A DNA stretch of 64,000 bases from CBDDGJ01 sp965199285 (GTDB lineage: Bacteria; Pseudomonadota; Alphaproteobacteria; RS24). The notes beneath the pieces are model-generated. The model had not been told where the DNA came from and did not search any database. It was given only the letters and a program-made list of their open reading frames with translations. The stretch covers positions 620,001 through 684,000 of the forward strand of contig OZ240687.1 of assembly GCA_965199285.1 (NCBI GenBank), read 5' to 3'. The position numbers and the translations under genes are program-made. Positions 1 through 8,116 of the stretch are shown here, in pieces. The first letter of the stretch is position 1. Each line of letters begins with the position of its first letter.

Positions 1-300
1 CGATTATACAATTATTCTCTTAAAAAAATCATTACCCGCAGCAACCTACAAAACGCCAAAATAAGGCTCGACGGCAGTGGGAGTAAACAATTTGAACAAG
101 CCTTGAGAACATATATTCGTCAAGGGCATTCCGGAATTGTAGAAAATTTTCAGCTGAAAGATTCTAAAAAAGATAATCTTATCCAGCTTGCGGATATGGT
201 TGCTGGTGCGATAGCGCGTTCCTATACCAACAAGAAAGATGCACAGAGATGGAAAGAAATGTTAATTTTGAAAACAGGCGATATATGGAAGTTCAAATAA
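1..300 (+). CDS. DUF3800-family protein, C-terminal part (5' end outside window)
   Basis: The frame is open from the first base of the window to a TAA at 298-300, so this is the C-terminal 99 residues of a longer protein. The motif NLIQLADMVAGAIARSY is typical of the end of DUF3800 proteins, where an aspartate of the RNase H-like fold sits in a 'QLADMVAGA' helix. DUF3800 proteins are often found in defence islands and prophages, but their biochemistry is poorly known. The neighbouring Abi_C and type III restriction genes fit that setting. Family assignment rests on this C-terminal motif only. Confidence 0.6.
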   Translation, partial: RLYNYSLKKIITRSNLQNAKIRLDGSGSKQFEQALRTYIRQGHSGIVENFQLKDSKKDNLIQLADMVAGAIARSYTNKKDAQRWKEMLILKTGDIWKFK

Positions 301-629
301 AAAACCACTCCTCCCCGATTCAGATAGAATCTTAGGTCATTCCATACGGAAGCCGTTAAGGTTGGAGTGGCAATGCACTTATTTATATGACAGTTACAAA
401 ACAATAAATCAACGAAATTATAAAGAATTTTATAATAGTCTGTTAAATAAGGAAATTCTAAAGCAGGCAATATGACAGCTTAGTCGAATCAGGGATGCTG
501 GTGACATTTTCTGTTTTATTGCCATGAGAACCGCCAAAATGATTGTAAAATAACCGCATATATACTATATAGTGTATGCGTTGAGGGCTTTTAATACTAG
601 ATAAGCTAAAATACGGAAAAGGCGTGAAA
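301..629. other. Intergenic region upstream of the defence operon
   Basis: No convincing gene is seen between the DUF3800 stop and the Abi_C start. It holds a CCACTCC / GGAGTGG inverted pair (305-311 and 364-370), possibly the end of the upstream transcript, and a nested palindrome at 555-580 close to the next gene. The rest is AT-rich and probably contains the promoter of the downstream operon. Confidence 0.5.
555..580. promoter_or_regulatory. Nested palindrome, candidate operator
   Basis: A perfect 10-bp palindrome, ACTATATAGT, is flanked by the arms CGCATA (555-560) and TATGCG (575-580). The spacing is one base off perfect symmetry on one side. It lies about 50 bp before the start of the Abi_C gene, where a promoter is expected, and could bind a dimeric regulator controlling the restriction genes. 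No regulator gene is visible in the window, so the role is inferred. Confidence 0.35.
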
Positions 630-1475
630 ATGAATTTATCAGAGAAAACCATTAAAGCATTACAAGAAGTAATTAATGGTGAAATTGAGTATTCCAATTA
701 CCGGAGTGGCCCTAAGCTTATAGATTTTTTTAATAGCTTTGGCCGCAATGATGTCTACGGGGAAAACTTTCCTTCTCGTTGGGACTATACGAGAAAATGC
801 ATCCGAAGTTTCAATGGCACAAGCACAATAAAGCAGATTATTGAAGCAAGTGTTGACCCACGCGATTACATTGAGAGAAACGAAAATAAGCCTAATCTCT
901 CATTGGAAGATACAGTAAACTATTTGAATCAATTTCTTCCTTTTGATAGTTATGAGCTGAAAAAAGAAGAGGGGAAAACGACATATAAAGTGTTCCAATC
1001 AGACGGACAAATTATCACTAGTGAAAATTTGGCTACCCTGTCGCATGAGTTCATAAATGAGCAAATAGAAAAAGCTGAACAAAAGCTAGCCAACGAAGAT
1101 TATGATGGCGCCATTACCAATGCTCGCTCATTGGTGGAGGCGATTCAAGAACAAATCATCCAAAAATCTGGAGCAGAAGTTCCCGAATATGCTGGTAATT
1201 TACGAACTCTTTATAAAACCACCAGACAAACCCTAAACCTTGCTACATCAAAAGACTTGTCAAACACTTTGAATCAAATACTCTCCGGCTTGGATAGCCT
1301 TGTGTCAGGAATAGCTGGTTTGAGCAACAAAATGGGGGACCGTCATTCCCGAACATATCAACCATCACGTCATCACGCAAAATTAGCAGTAAATGCAGCA
1401 TTTACATTTTGTGAGTTTTTATTAGAAACTTATGAATATCAGCAGAAGCAAAAAAACCAAAAGAACAAAGAGTAA
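630..1475 (+). CDS. Abi_C domain protein of the restriction operon
   Basis: This is a soluble protein of about 281 residues. The C-terminal half (about residues 140-275) resembles the abortive-infection C-terminal domain (Abi_C): 'NARSLVEAIQEQII' opens it, and 'GDRHSRTYQPSRHHAKLAVNAA' near the end carries the conserved Asp/His/Arg cluster. ATG 630 is preferred over GTG 624 because AAAAGG ends 7 bases before it. The gene stops 2 bases before mod1, so the two are almost certainly cotranscribed. Abi_C proteins are found beside restriction systems and are thought to act in phage defence; the mechanism here is unknown. The N-terminal part is not recognised. Confidence 0.65.
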   Translation: MNLSEKTIKALQEVINGEIEYSNYRSGPKLIDFFNSFGRNDVYGENFPSRWDYTRKCIRSFNGTSTIKQIIEASVDPRDYIERNENKPNLSLEDTVNYLNQFLPFDSYELKKEEGKTTYKVFQSDGQIITSENLATLSHEFINEQIEKAEQKLANEDYDGAITNARSLVEAIQEQIIQKSGAEVPEYAGNLRTLYKTTRQTLNLATSKDLSNTLNQILSGLDSLVSGIAGLSNKMGDRHSRTYQPSRHHAKLAVNAAFTFCEFLLETYEYQQKQKNQKNKE

Positions 1476-1477
1476 AT

Positions 1478-3100
1478 ATGAGTAAGAATAAGCAAAAATT
1501 GGAATTGACGTGGATTGGCAAGGAAAAGCGGCCGCGGTTGGAACCGCGCATTTTGCTGGAAGAGCCGGAAAAATCTTACCACGCTGCCACGCGGGTGAGC
1601 GAAACGGATATTTTCGACAATCAACTGATTTTTGGCGATAATTTACTCGCCCTAAAAGCGCTGGAGCAGGATTATACCGGCAAGGTCAAATGTATCTTTA
1701 TCGACCCGCCATATAATACTGGTTCGGCGTTTGAGCATTATGATGATGGGCTAGAACATTCCATCTGGCTAGGGCTGATGCGGGATAGGCTGGTAATCTT
1801 ACGAAATTTACTATCCGAAGATGGTTCGCTCTGGATTACCATTGATGATAATGAAGCGCATTACTTAAAAGTGCTATGCGATGAAGTGTTTGGGCGGCGG
1901 AACTTTGTGTCAAATGTGGTTTGGCAAAAGAAATTCTCACCACAAAATGATGCCAAATGGTTAAGCGATAATCATGACCATATTCTGATTTACGCCAAAA
2001 ATAAGGAAATATGGAGACCCCACCTTCTGGAAAAATCAGAAAGTGTTATGAGTAGATACAAAAACTTGGATAATGATCCACGGGGTGCTTGGAGTTCTGG
2101 TGATATGTCTGTAAAAACGTATAACGCCAATACAGATTATCCCATTACGACTCCATCAGGAAAAATAGTTTATCCTGCAAAAAGCCGTTGTTGGGCTTTT
2201 TCAAAGGAAAAGTTTGATGAATTAGTAGCTGATAACAGAATATGGTTTGGAAAAAACGGTTCCAATGTTCCAAGAATAAAACAATTTGTATCTGACGTAA
2301 AACAGGGAATAACCTCCTTGACAATTTGGTTGCACGAGGATGTTGGTCACAATCAGGATGCAAAAAAAGAAGTAAAACCATTCAATGATAATAGCGTATT
2401 TGACACCCCAAAGCCCGAGCGTTTATTGCAGCGCATTATTCATATGGCAACCTCCCCCGGTGACCTTGTTCTCGATTCCTTTGCGGGGTCTGGCACCACC
2501 GGAGCTGTAGCGCATAAGATGGGGCGGCGCTGGATTATGGTGGAATTGGGCGAACATTGCGACACGCATATCGTGCCGCGCTTGCAAAAAGTGATTGACG
2601 GAACCGACCAAGGCGGCATCTCAAAAACTGTCAACTGGCAAGGCGGCGGCGGCTTCCGCTATTATCGCCTTGCCCCAAGCCTTATCAGCACAGATAAATG
2701 GGGGCGACCTGTCATTAATACTGAATTTAACCCCACCATGCTGGCAGAAGCCATGTGCAAAATGATGGGCTTCACCTATGCGCCAAGCGAAGACCATTAT
2801 TGGCAACATGGTCACGCCACCGAAAGTGATTATATTTACGTCACCACCCAAACGCTGGATCAGGCACAGCTGCAAACCCTTTCGGAAGCGGTGGGCGAGA
2901 CCCGCAGCTTACTGGTGTGTTGCGCCGCCTTCCGCGCCAAAGATAAAGACTTCCCCAATCTTACGCTCAAAAAAATCCCCCACGCTGTCTTGAAAAAATG
3001 CGAATGGGGCAAGGATGATTATTCCCTCAATGTCGAAAACCTACCCGCCGCAATAAAGGAAGACAAACAAGAACCAGACCTATTCGAAGAGGAAACGTGA
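1478..3100 (+). CDS. mod: Type III restriction-modification DNA methyltransferase (Mod), copy 1
   Basis: Site-specific DNA adenine-N6 methyltransferase of the beta class, which supplies target recognition for the Mod/Res complex. The order of motifs shows this: DPPY at residues 76-79 (catalytic) comes first, then the target-recognition domain (about 143-323), then the AdoMet-binding FAGSGT at 335-340, then a C-terminal Res-interaction region. Length (540 aa) is normal for the family. The gene overlaps the start region of res in a typical mod-res arrangement. Positions 1484-1902 and 2447-3100 are nearly identical to copy 2 at 5869-7494, whereas the middle differs strongly, so the two should recognise different sequences. 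Confidence 0.93.
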   Translation: MSKNKQKLELTWIGKEKRPRLEPRILLEEPEKSYHAATRVSETDIFDNQLIFGDNLLALKALEQDYTGKVKCIFIDPPYNTGSAFEHYDDGLEHSIWLGLMRDRLVILRNLLSEDGSLWITIDDNEAHYLKVLCDEVFGRRNFVSNVVWQKKFSPQNDAKWLSDNHDHILIYAKNKEIWRPHLLEKSESVMSRYKNLDNDPRGAWSSGDMSVKTYNANTDYPITTPSGKIVYPAKSRCWAFSKEKFDELVADNRIWFGKNGSNVPRIKQFVSDVKQGITSLTIWLHEDVGHNQDAKKEVKPFNDNSVFDTPKPERLLQRIIHMATSPGDLVLDSFAGSGTTGAVAHKMGRRWIMVELGEHCDTHIVPRLQKVIDGTDQGGISKTVNWQGGGGFRYYRLAPSLISTDKWGRPVINTEFNPTMLAEAMCKMMGFTYAPSEDHYWQHGHATESDYIYVTTQTLDQAQLQTLSEAVGETRSLLVCCAAFRAKDKDFPNLTLKKIPHAVLKKCEWGKDDYSLNVENLPAAIKEDKQEPDLFEEET

Positions 3101-3102
3101 TA

Positions 3103-5826
3103 ATGGACGAACATACCAGCTCGAAACATATTAATGCGATTTCCAATCGTTTGTCGCTTCGTATCCCACAACGGGATTCGTTGGAAATTCTGGCACGCGT
3201 GGCGGAGATTATCCCGCTCGAAAAAGAACGTGACCTAAAAAGAGACCTTGAGACCATCGCCTCTGAATATCCAAGCGTGGAAGATTTTGAGCGCGACTTC
3301 CCATCGCTTTGTTTTGCGCTGGCGACAGGTGTCGGCAAAACCCGCCTGATGGGCGCGTTTATTTCTTACCTGCATATCGCCAAAGGCATTAAGCATTTTT
3401 TCGTGCTGGCGCCGAACCTCACCATTTATAGTAAACTGATTGCCGATTTCACCCCCGGCACACCCAAATATGTGTTTCAAGGCATATCAGAATTTGCGAT
3501 GCAGCCGCCGGAAATCATCACCGGTGAGGATTATGAAAAAGGGCGCGGTATCCGCGGGACGGATTTATATGGTCAAGCCGAAGGCATTCATATCAATATT
3601 TTTAATATCTCGAAAATCAATAGCGAGATGCGCGGCGGTAATAAGTCACCGCGCATCAAACGCTTGTCGGAATATATTGGCGAGAGCTATTTTGATTATC
3701 TCTCTGGCCTAGAAGATTTGGTATTACTGATGGATGAGTCGCATCGTTATCGCGCCAGCGCGGGTGTGAAAGCGATTAATGAGCTAAAGCCAATCCTTGG
3801 GTTGGAACTCACCGCCACGCCGCAAGTGGAAGCGGGCAAAAAAGCAACCCCTTTTGAAAATGTGATTTATAGCTATCCGCTCTATAAAGCGATGGAGGAT
3901 GGCTATGTCAAAGAACCGGCGGTTGCGACACGAGAAAATTTTAATGCCAAAAATTATACCGAAGAACAGTTAGAGCAATTAAAGCTGGAAGACGGTATCA
4001 ATATTCATGAAAAGGTCAAAACCGAGCTTAAAATCTATGCTGATAATAATGACAAGCCTTATGTCAAACCGTTCATGCTGGTGGTGACACAAAACACAAG
4101 CCATGCCGAAGCGATTATGGCTGCTATCAAAAGTGATGATTTTTTCGACGGCCGCTATAAAGACCGCGTGATTACCGTTCATTCTGCCCAAAGCGGTAAC
4201 GAAAAAGACGAAACTGTCGAGCGCTTGCTTTCTGTTGAAGACCCGGACGAGCCAACCGAGATTGTCATCCATGTTAATATGCTCAAAGAAGGGTGGGATG
4301 TCACCAATCTCTATACCATTGTTCCGTTACGGACGGCGAACTCCCGCACTTTGGTGGAGCAATCCATCGGGCGCGGTTTGCGCCTGCCCTATGGCAAGCG
4401 CACGGGCGTTGCAGCTGTGGATCGATTGACCATTGTCGCGCATGATCGGTTTGATGAGATTATTGCCGAGGCGAATGATGAGAAATCCATCATCCGTAAA
4501 GGTATTATCATTGGTAAAGATATTGATACAACCGCGAAAAAAGTGATTGAGATTCCGCCTACTCTTGATGCCATTATCAGTGGACAATCGGCTGTAGATA
4601 ATCACGAAGGGAGCGTGTCAGATGCCCCAAAGCCCGCAAGCCAGCAATCGCCATTCAATGAAGACGAAAAGCAAATTGCTGCGGCTACGATGGAAGTGAT
4701 TAAAGATTTCGAACGCTTACCAAGCTCAAAAAAACTGCTAGATCCAGATATTCAAGAAGAGATCGTCAAACGAGTCGAAGAAAAGATTAAACCAGAACAA
4801 GCCGAGATGGATAGCATTATCGAAAGACCAAATGTGCAAGAGGTGGTGAAAAAGAGCACACATGCCCATATCGAAAATACGATCGATATTCCGCGTATCA
4901 CGCAGACACCAAAAAAGGATGCACAAAATTATTGGTTTGAGAAATTCACCCTCGACACATCAGGCATTGGGCGTTTCAATCCGGTTGAACAACAGATTTT
5001 GATTCAGCACCTGCGAACTGCCGAGCATGAGGAATTGCAAAGTGAACCCATATCTTTTAAGGAACAACGATTAGAGGATTACATCGTATCTAAACTGATC
5101 GATTTTAATGACATCTCATATGATAACCATGCCGATATACTATATGATCTCGCGGGGCAGATGGTGGCATATTTACAATCCTATTTGAGTAAAGAAGAAG
5201 ACATACGCAATGTATTGCAATATCATTGTAAAGAATTGGCAAATGTCATCTATGCCCAAATGCAGCAACATTATAAGCGTGGTTATACGGAATATAAATT
5301 CACCGTAACGCGTGGTTTTCAGCACCTGAAAATGGGAAGCGTATCCTATGATGCGCAAGAAAAAGCGCGTTATTTCCGCAACAAAGTCGAAAAGCGCGTG
5401 CTCATTCGTGGCATGCTGTTTCATGGCTTTGCAAAATGTACTTACCCGATACAAAAATTTGATTCCGATACGGAGCGCCAATTTGCTGTATTGTTGGAAG
5501 ATGAAAAGGAAGTCCAGAAATGGTGCAAGCCAGTGCGGAAAATCTTTCATATTTTCTACATGGAAGACCGCATCTATGAGCCAGATTTTGTGGTCGAGAC
5601 CGAAACACATAAGCTATTATGCGAACCAAAAATGGAAAAAGAAATAACCTCTGATGAAGTGCTGGCAAAAGCACACGCCGCCAGAGAATGGTGCGCCCGC
5701 GCCACCGCGCATGAATTGCAACATGGCGGCAAACCATGGAAATATATCCTCATCCCACATACCGCGATTAAACCAAGCGCAACCCTCGCAGGCCTCATAT
5801 CACGCTTCGAGAAGGAGGGGGAATGA
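3103..5826 (+). CDS. res: Type III restriction endonuclease subunit (Res)
   Basis: ATP-dependent restriction subunit that cleaves DNA when Mod finds unmethylated sites. It is a superfamily 2 helicase fused to a nuclease. Counting from GTG 3097, the motifs are Walker A ATGVGKT (76-82), DESH (213-216), 'LTATP' motif III, and 'SIGRGLRLP' motif VI. The C-terminal PD-(D/E)xK nuclease has D830, E843 and K845 (PDFVVE...CEPK). I chose ATG 3103 because GAGG lies about 8 bases upstream; GTG 3097 is the alternative. The frame is complete, so the enzyme may be active. Its stop codon overlaps the ATG (5823) of a truncated ATPase gene, which suggests the original operon continued there. Confidence 0.93.
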   Translation: MDEHTSSKHINAISNRLSLRIPQRDSLEILARVAEIIPLEKERDLKRDLETIASEYPSVEDFERDFPSLCFALATGVGKTRLMGAFISYLHIAKGIKHFFVLAPNLTIYSKLIADFTPGTPKYVFQGISEFAMQPPEIITGEDYEKGRGIRGTDLYGQAEGIHINIFNISKINSEMRGGNKSPRIKRLSEYIGESYFDYLSGLEDLVLLMDESHRYRASAGVKAINELKPILGLELTATPQVEAGKKATPFENVIYSYPLYKAMEDGYVKEPAVATRENFNAKNYTEEQLEQLKLEDGINIHEKVKTELKIYADNNDKPYVKPFMLVVTQNTSHAEAIMAAIKSDDFFDGRYKDRVITVHSAQSGNEKDETVERLLSVEDPDEPTEIVIHVNMLKEGWDVTNLYTIVPLRTANSRTLVEQSIGRGLRLPYGKRTGVAAVDRLTIVAHDRFDEIIAEANDEKSIIRKGIIIGKDIDTTAKKVIEIPPTLDAIISGQSAVDNHEGSVSDAPKPASQQSPFNEDEKQIAAATMEVIKDFERLPSSKKLLDPDIQEEIVKRVEEKIKPEQAEMDSIIERPNVQEVVKKSTHAHIENTIDIPRITQTPKKDAQNYWFEKFTLDTSGIGRFNPVEQQILIQHLRTAEHEELQSEPISFKEQRLEDYIVSKLIDFNDISYDNHADILYDLAGQMVAYLQSYLSKEEDIRNVLQYHCKELANVIYAQMQQHYKRGYTEYKFTVTRGFQHLKMGSVSYDAQEKARYFRNKVEKRVLIRGMLFHGFAKCTYPIQKFDSDTERQFAVLLEDEKEVQKWCKPVRKIFHIFYMEDRIYEPDFVVETETHKLLCEPKMEKEITSDEVLAKAHAAREWCARATAHELQHGGKPWKYILIPHTAIKPSATLAGLISRFEKEGE

Positions 5827-5882
5827 AAGTTTCAAGATTAACAATAGAGAATTTTAGAGGCATCAAAAATGCCGAAGAATAA
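5823..5882 (+). pseudogene. Truncated start of a RecF/OLD-like ATPase gene
   Basis: An ORF begins at 5823 in an ATGA overlap with the res stop and has a strong ribosome site (GGAGGGG) just before it. It encodes only MKVSRLTIENFRGIKNAEE before a stop. This sequence matches the N-terminal strand of SMC/RecF/OLD-family ATPases ('l.ieNFRgi'), whose genes are common beside restriction systems. From about 5875 the DNA is instead the beginning of a mod gene, so the ATPase gene was cut after about 17 codons. I infer the family from these residues alone. Confidence 0.6.
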
Positions 5883-7494
5883 GCAAAAATTGGAATTGAC
5901 GTGGATTGGCAAGGAAAAGCGGCCGCGGTTGGAACCGCGCATTTTGCTGGAAGAGCCGGAAAAATCTTACCACGCTGCCACGCGGGTGAGCGACAATGAT
6001 ATTTTCGACAATCAACTGGTTTTTGGTGATAATTTACTCGCCCTAAAAGCGCTGGAGCAGGATTATACCGGCAAGGTCAAATGTATCTATATCGACCCGC
6101 CATATAATACCGGTTCGGCGTTTGAGCATTATGATGATGGGCTAGAACATTCCATCTGGCTAGGGCTGATGCGGGATAGGCTGGTAATCTTACGAAATTT
6201 ACTATCCGAAGATGGTTCGCTCTGGATTACCATTGATGATAATGAAGCGCATTACTTAAAAGTGCTATGCGATGAAGTGTTTGGGCGGCGGAATTTTGTA
6301 AGAAATATTATTTGGCAAAAAAAATATACAACCTCAAATGATGCCAAGGGGATACCCGATTCTCACGACCATATTCTTGTTTATCAAAAGTGTAGTGATT
6401 TCAGCCGTAATCTTTTACCTAGAACAGATAAGCAAAATAGCATGTATAAGTATGATGATAACGATGGAAAAGGAAAATACCGTACAGATAACTTGCTTGT
6501 AAAAAGTTTTTCAGAAAATGCTGTGTATCCAATCACCAACCCTAATACCGACAAAGAATATATGCCGCCAGATGGAAGCTGCTGGAGAGCAAAAAAAGAA
6601 ACAATGAAAATATGGCTGGAAGAAAACCGTATATACTTTGGTAAAGATGGCAAAGGCGCACCACAACTGAAAAGGTATTTAAATGAGGTGCAACAGGGTA
6701 TCGTTCCAAATTCTTGGTGGCCGCATGAAGATGGTGGGCATAATGATGAGTCAAAGAAAGAATTAAAAGCAATTTTTGGCACTGGTAAATTATTTGATAC
6801 CCCAAAACCTGAACGTTTATTGCACCGTATATTATACATAGCAACCTCCCCCGGTGACCTTGTTCTCGATTCCTTTGCGGGCTCTGGCACCACCGGAGCG
6901 GTGGCTCATAAGATGGGGCGGCGCTGGATTATGGTGGAATTGGGCGAACATTGCGACACGCATATCGTGCCGCGCTTGCAAAAAGTGATTGACGGAACCG
7001 ACCAAGGCGGCATCTCAAAAACTGTCAACTGGCAAGGCGGCGGCGGCTTCCGCTATTATCACCTTGCCCCAAGCCTTATCAGCACAGATAAATGGGGGCG
7101 ACCCGTCATTAATACTGAATTTAACCCCACCATGCTGGCAGAAGCCATGTGCAAAATGATGGGCTTCACCTATGCGCCAAGCGAAGACCATTATTGGCAA
7201 CATGGTCACGCCACCGAAAGTGATTATATTTACGTCACCACCCAAACGCTGGATCAGGCACAGCTGCAAACCCTTTCGGAAGCGGTGGGCGAGACCCGCA
7301 GCTTACTGGTGTGTTGCGCCGCCTTCCGCGCCAAAGATAAAGACTTCCCCAATCTTACGCTCAAAAAAATCCCCCACGCTGTCTTGAAAAAATGCGAATG
7401 GGGCAAGGATGATTATTCCCTCAATGTCGAAAACCTACCCGCCGCAATAAAGGAAGACAAACAAGAACCAGACCTATTCGAAGAGGAAACATGA
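5869..7494 (+). CDS. mod: Type III DNA methyltransferase (Mod), copy 2 with a different target-recognition domain
   Basis: Second beta-class adenine methyltransferase, 541 aa, with the same DPPY and FAGSGT motifs as copy 1. The first 140 residues and the last 205 match copy 1 except for a handful of changes. I count about 7 base differences in the left 419 bp and about 7 in the right 660 bp. The central 180-190 residues share only scattered motifs. The ATG and first codon after it come from the interrupted ATPase gene (MPK instead of MSK), with GAGG inside that gene 8 bases upstream as a possible ribosome site. Both frames are intact. It could pair with the same Res, since the Res-contacting ends are conserved; that is inference. 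Confidence 0.92.
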   Translation: MPKNKQKLELTWIGKEKRPRLEPRILLEEPEKSYHAATRVSDNDIFDNQLVFGDNLLALKALEQDYTGKVKCIYIDPPYNTGSAFEHYDDGLEHSIWLGLMRDRLVILRNLLSEDGSLWITIDDNEAHYLKVLCDEVFGRRNFVRNIIWQKKYTTSNDAKGIPDSHDHILVYQKCSDFSRNLLPRTDKQNSMYKYDDNDGKGKYRTDNLLVKSFSENAVYPITNPNTDKEYMPPDGSCWRAKKETMKIWLEENRIYFGKDGKGAPQLKRYLNEVQQGIVPNSWWPHEDGGHNDESKKELKAIFGTGKLFDTPKPERLLHRILYIATSPGDLVLDSFAGSGTTGAVAHKMGRRWIMVELGEHCDTHIVPRLQKVIDGTDQGGISKTVNWQGGGGFRYYHLAPSLISTDKWGRPVINTEFNPTMLAEAMCKMMGFTYAPSEDHYWQHGHATESDYIYVTTQTLDQAQLQTLSEAVGETRSLLVCCAAFRAKDKDFPNLTLKKIPHAVLKKCEWGKDDYSLNVENLPAAIKEDKQEPDLFEEET

Positions 7495-7496
7495 TA

Positions 7497-8084
7497 ATGG
7501 AGTGGGAATGGATTTCATCTATTGATTCTTTCTTGACCAGCCTAGGGACATTCTTGATTGGCGTAGGAACAATCTGGCTAGCATATACAGGAAATGCGTT
7601 TAGAAAAGACAACAAGCAATTTGAACATAAATTTAATCTGGCCTGTGAAGCGATAAATATTTTTCACAACTTGCGAAAAGACATTCAGCAAATCCGTTCA
7701 CCTGTGGCTAATAAAGAAGAAACCGAGAAAGCTAAATCCTGGCTGGAAAGTGATCCTTTCAATTTGAAAAGCCTTAGTGCAGCAATGGCTTTACTTCGTA
7801 TGAATGAGAGACTTGATAATCTCCACAAGATGAACAAAATAGAAGCAGAATTTTGTACCATATTTGGTGAAACAGACGCCTTCAACACAATTAGAGATGT
7901 AAGGCATGACCTAATATTTTATGCACAGTCATTATTATTGGGGGATACTTCAGAATTCAACGAAATGGGAACCATTTGGCCAGATAGACAGAATGATGAA
8001 ATAAGTGCTAGAGTTGATGGAGCTGTCGAAAATATAAAAAAATCGGGTCACCCCCACCCTAAGAGGCAGAAAGGGATAAGATAA
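7497..8084 (+). CDS. Hypothetical protein with N-terminal membrane segment
   Basis: The protein has 195 residues from ATG 7497, and I recognise no family. Residues about 8-31 (SFLTSLGTFLIGVGTIWLAY) form one likely transmembrane helix, followed by a charged, probably helical cytoplasmic part and a basic tail (HPHPKRQK). The layout resembles small membrane-anchored proteins seen beside restriction and other defence genes. The start lies exactly where res begins after mod1: both mod genes end in the same GAGGAAAC-TGATAATGGA context, so the duplicated mod block joins this gene at the stop codon. It may be cargo of the mod2 insertion or an older neighbour. Confidence 0.5.
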   Translation: MEWEWISSIDSFLTSLGTFLIGVGTIWLAYTGNAFRKDNKQFEHKFNLACEAINIFHNLRKDIQQIRSPVANKEETEKAKSWLESDPFNLKSLSAAMALLRMNERLDNLHKMNKIEAEFCTIFGETDAFNTIRDVRHDLIFYAQSLLLGDTSEFNEMGTIWPDRQNDEISARVDGAVENIKKSGHPHPKRQKGIR

Positions 8085-8116
8085 TAGATGAGCATATTTA
8101 ACCCGATGTCTATCGC

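Noticed and set aside
5869..7494. Treating the second mod as an assembly duplicate
   Set aside because: The centre differs strongly, the flanks carry scattered substitutions, and the left junction interrupts a different gene, so the copy is real sequence rather than a repeat of the same reads.
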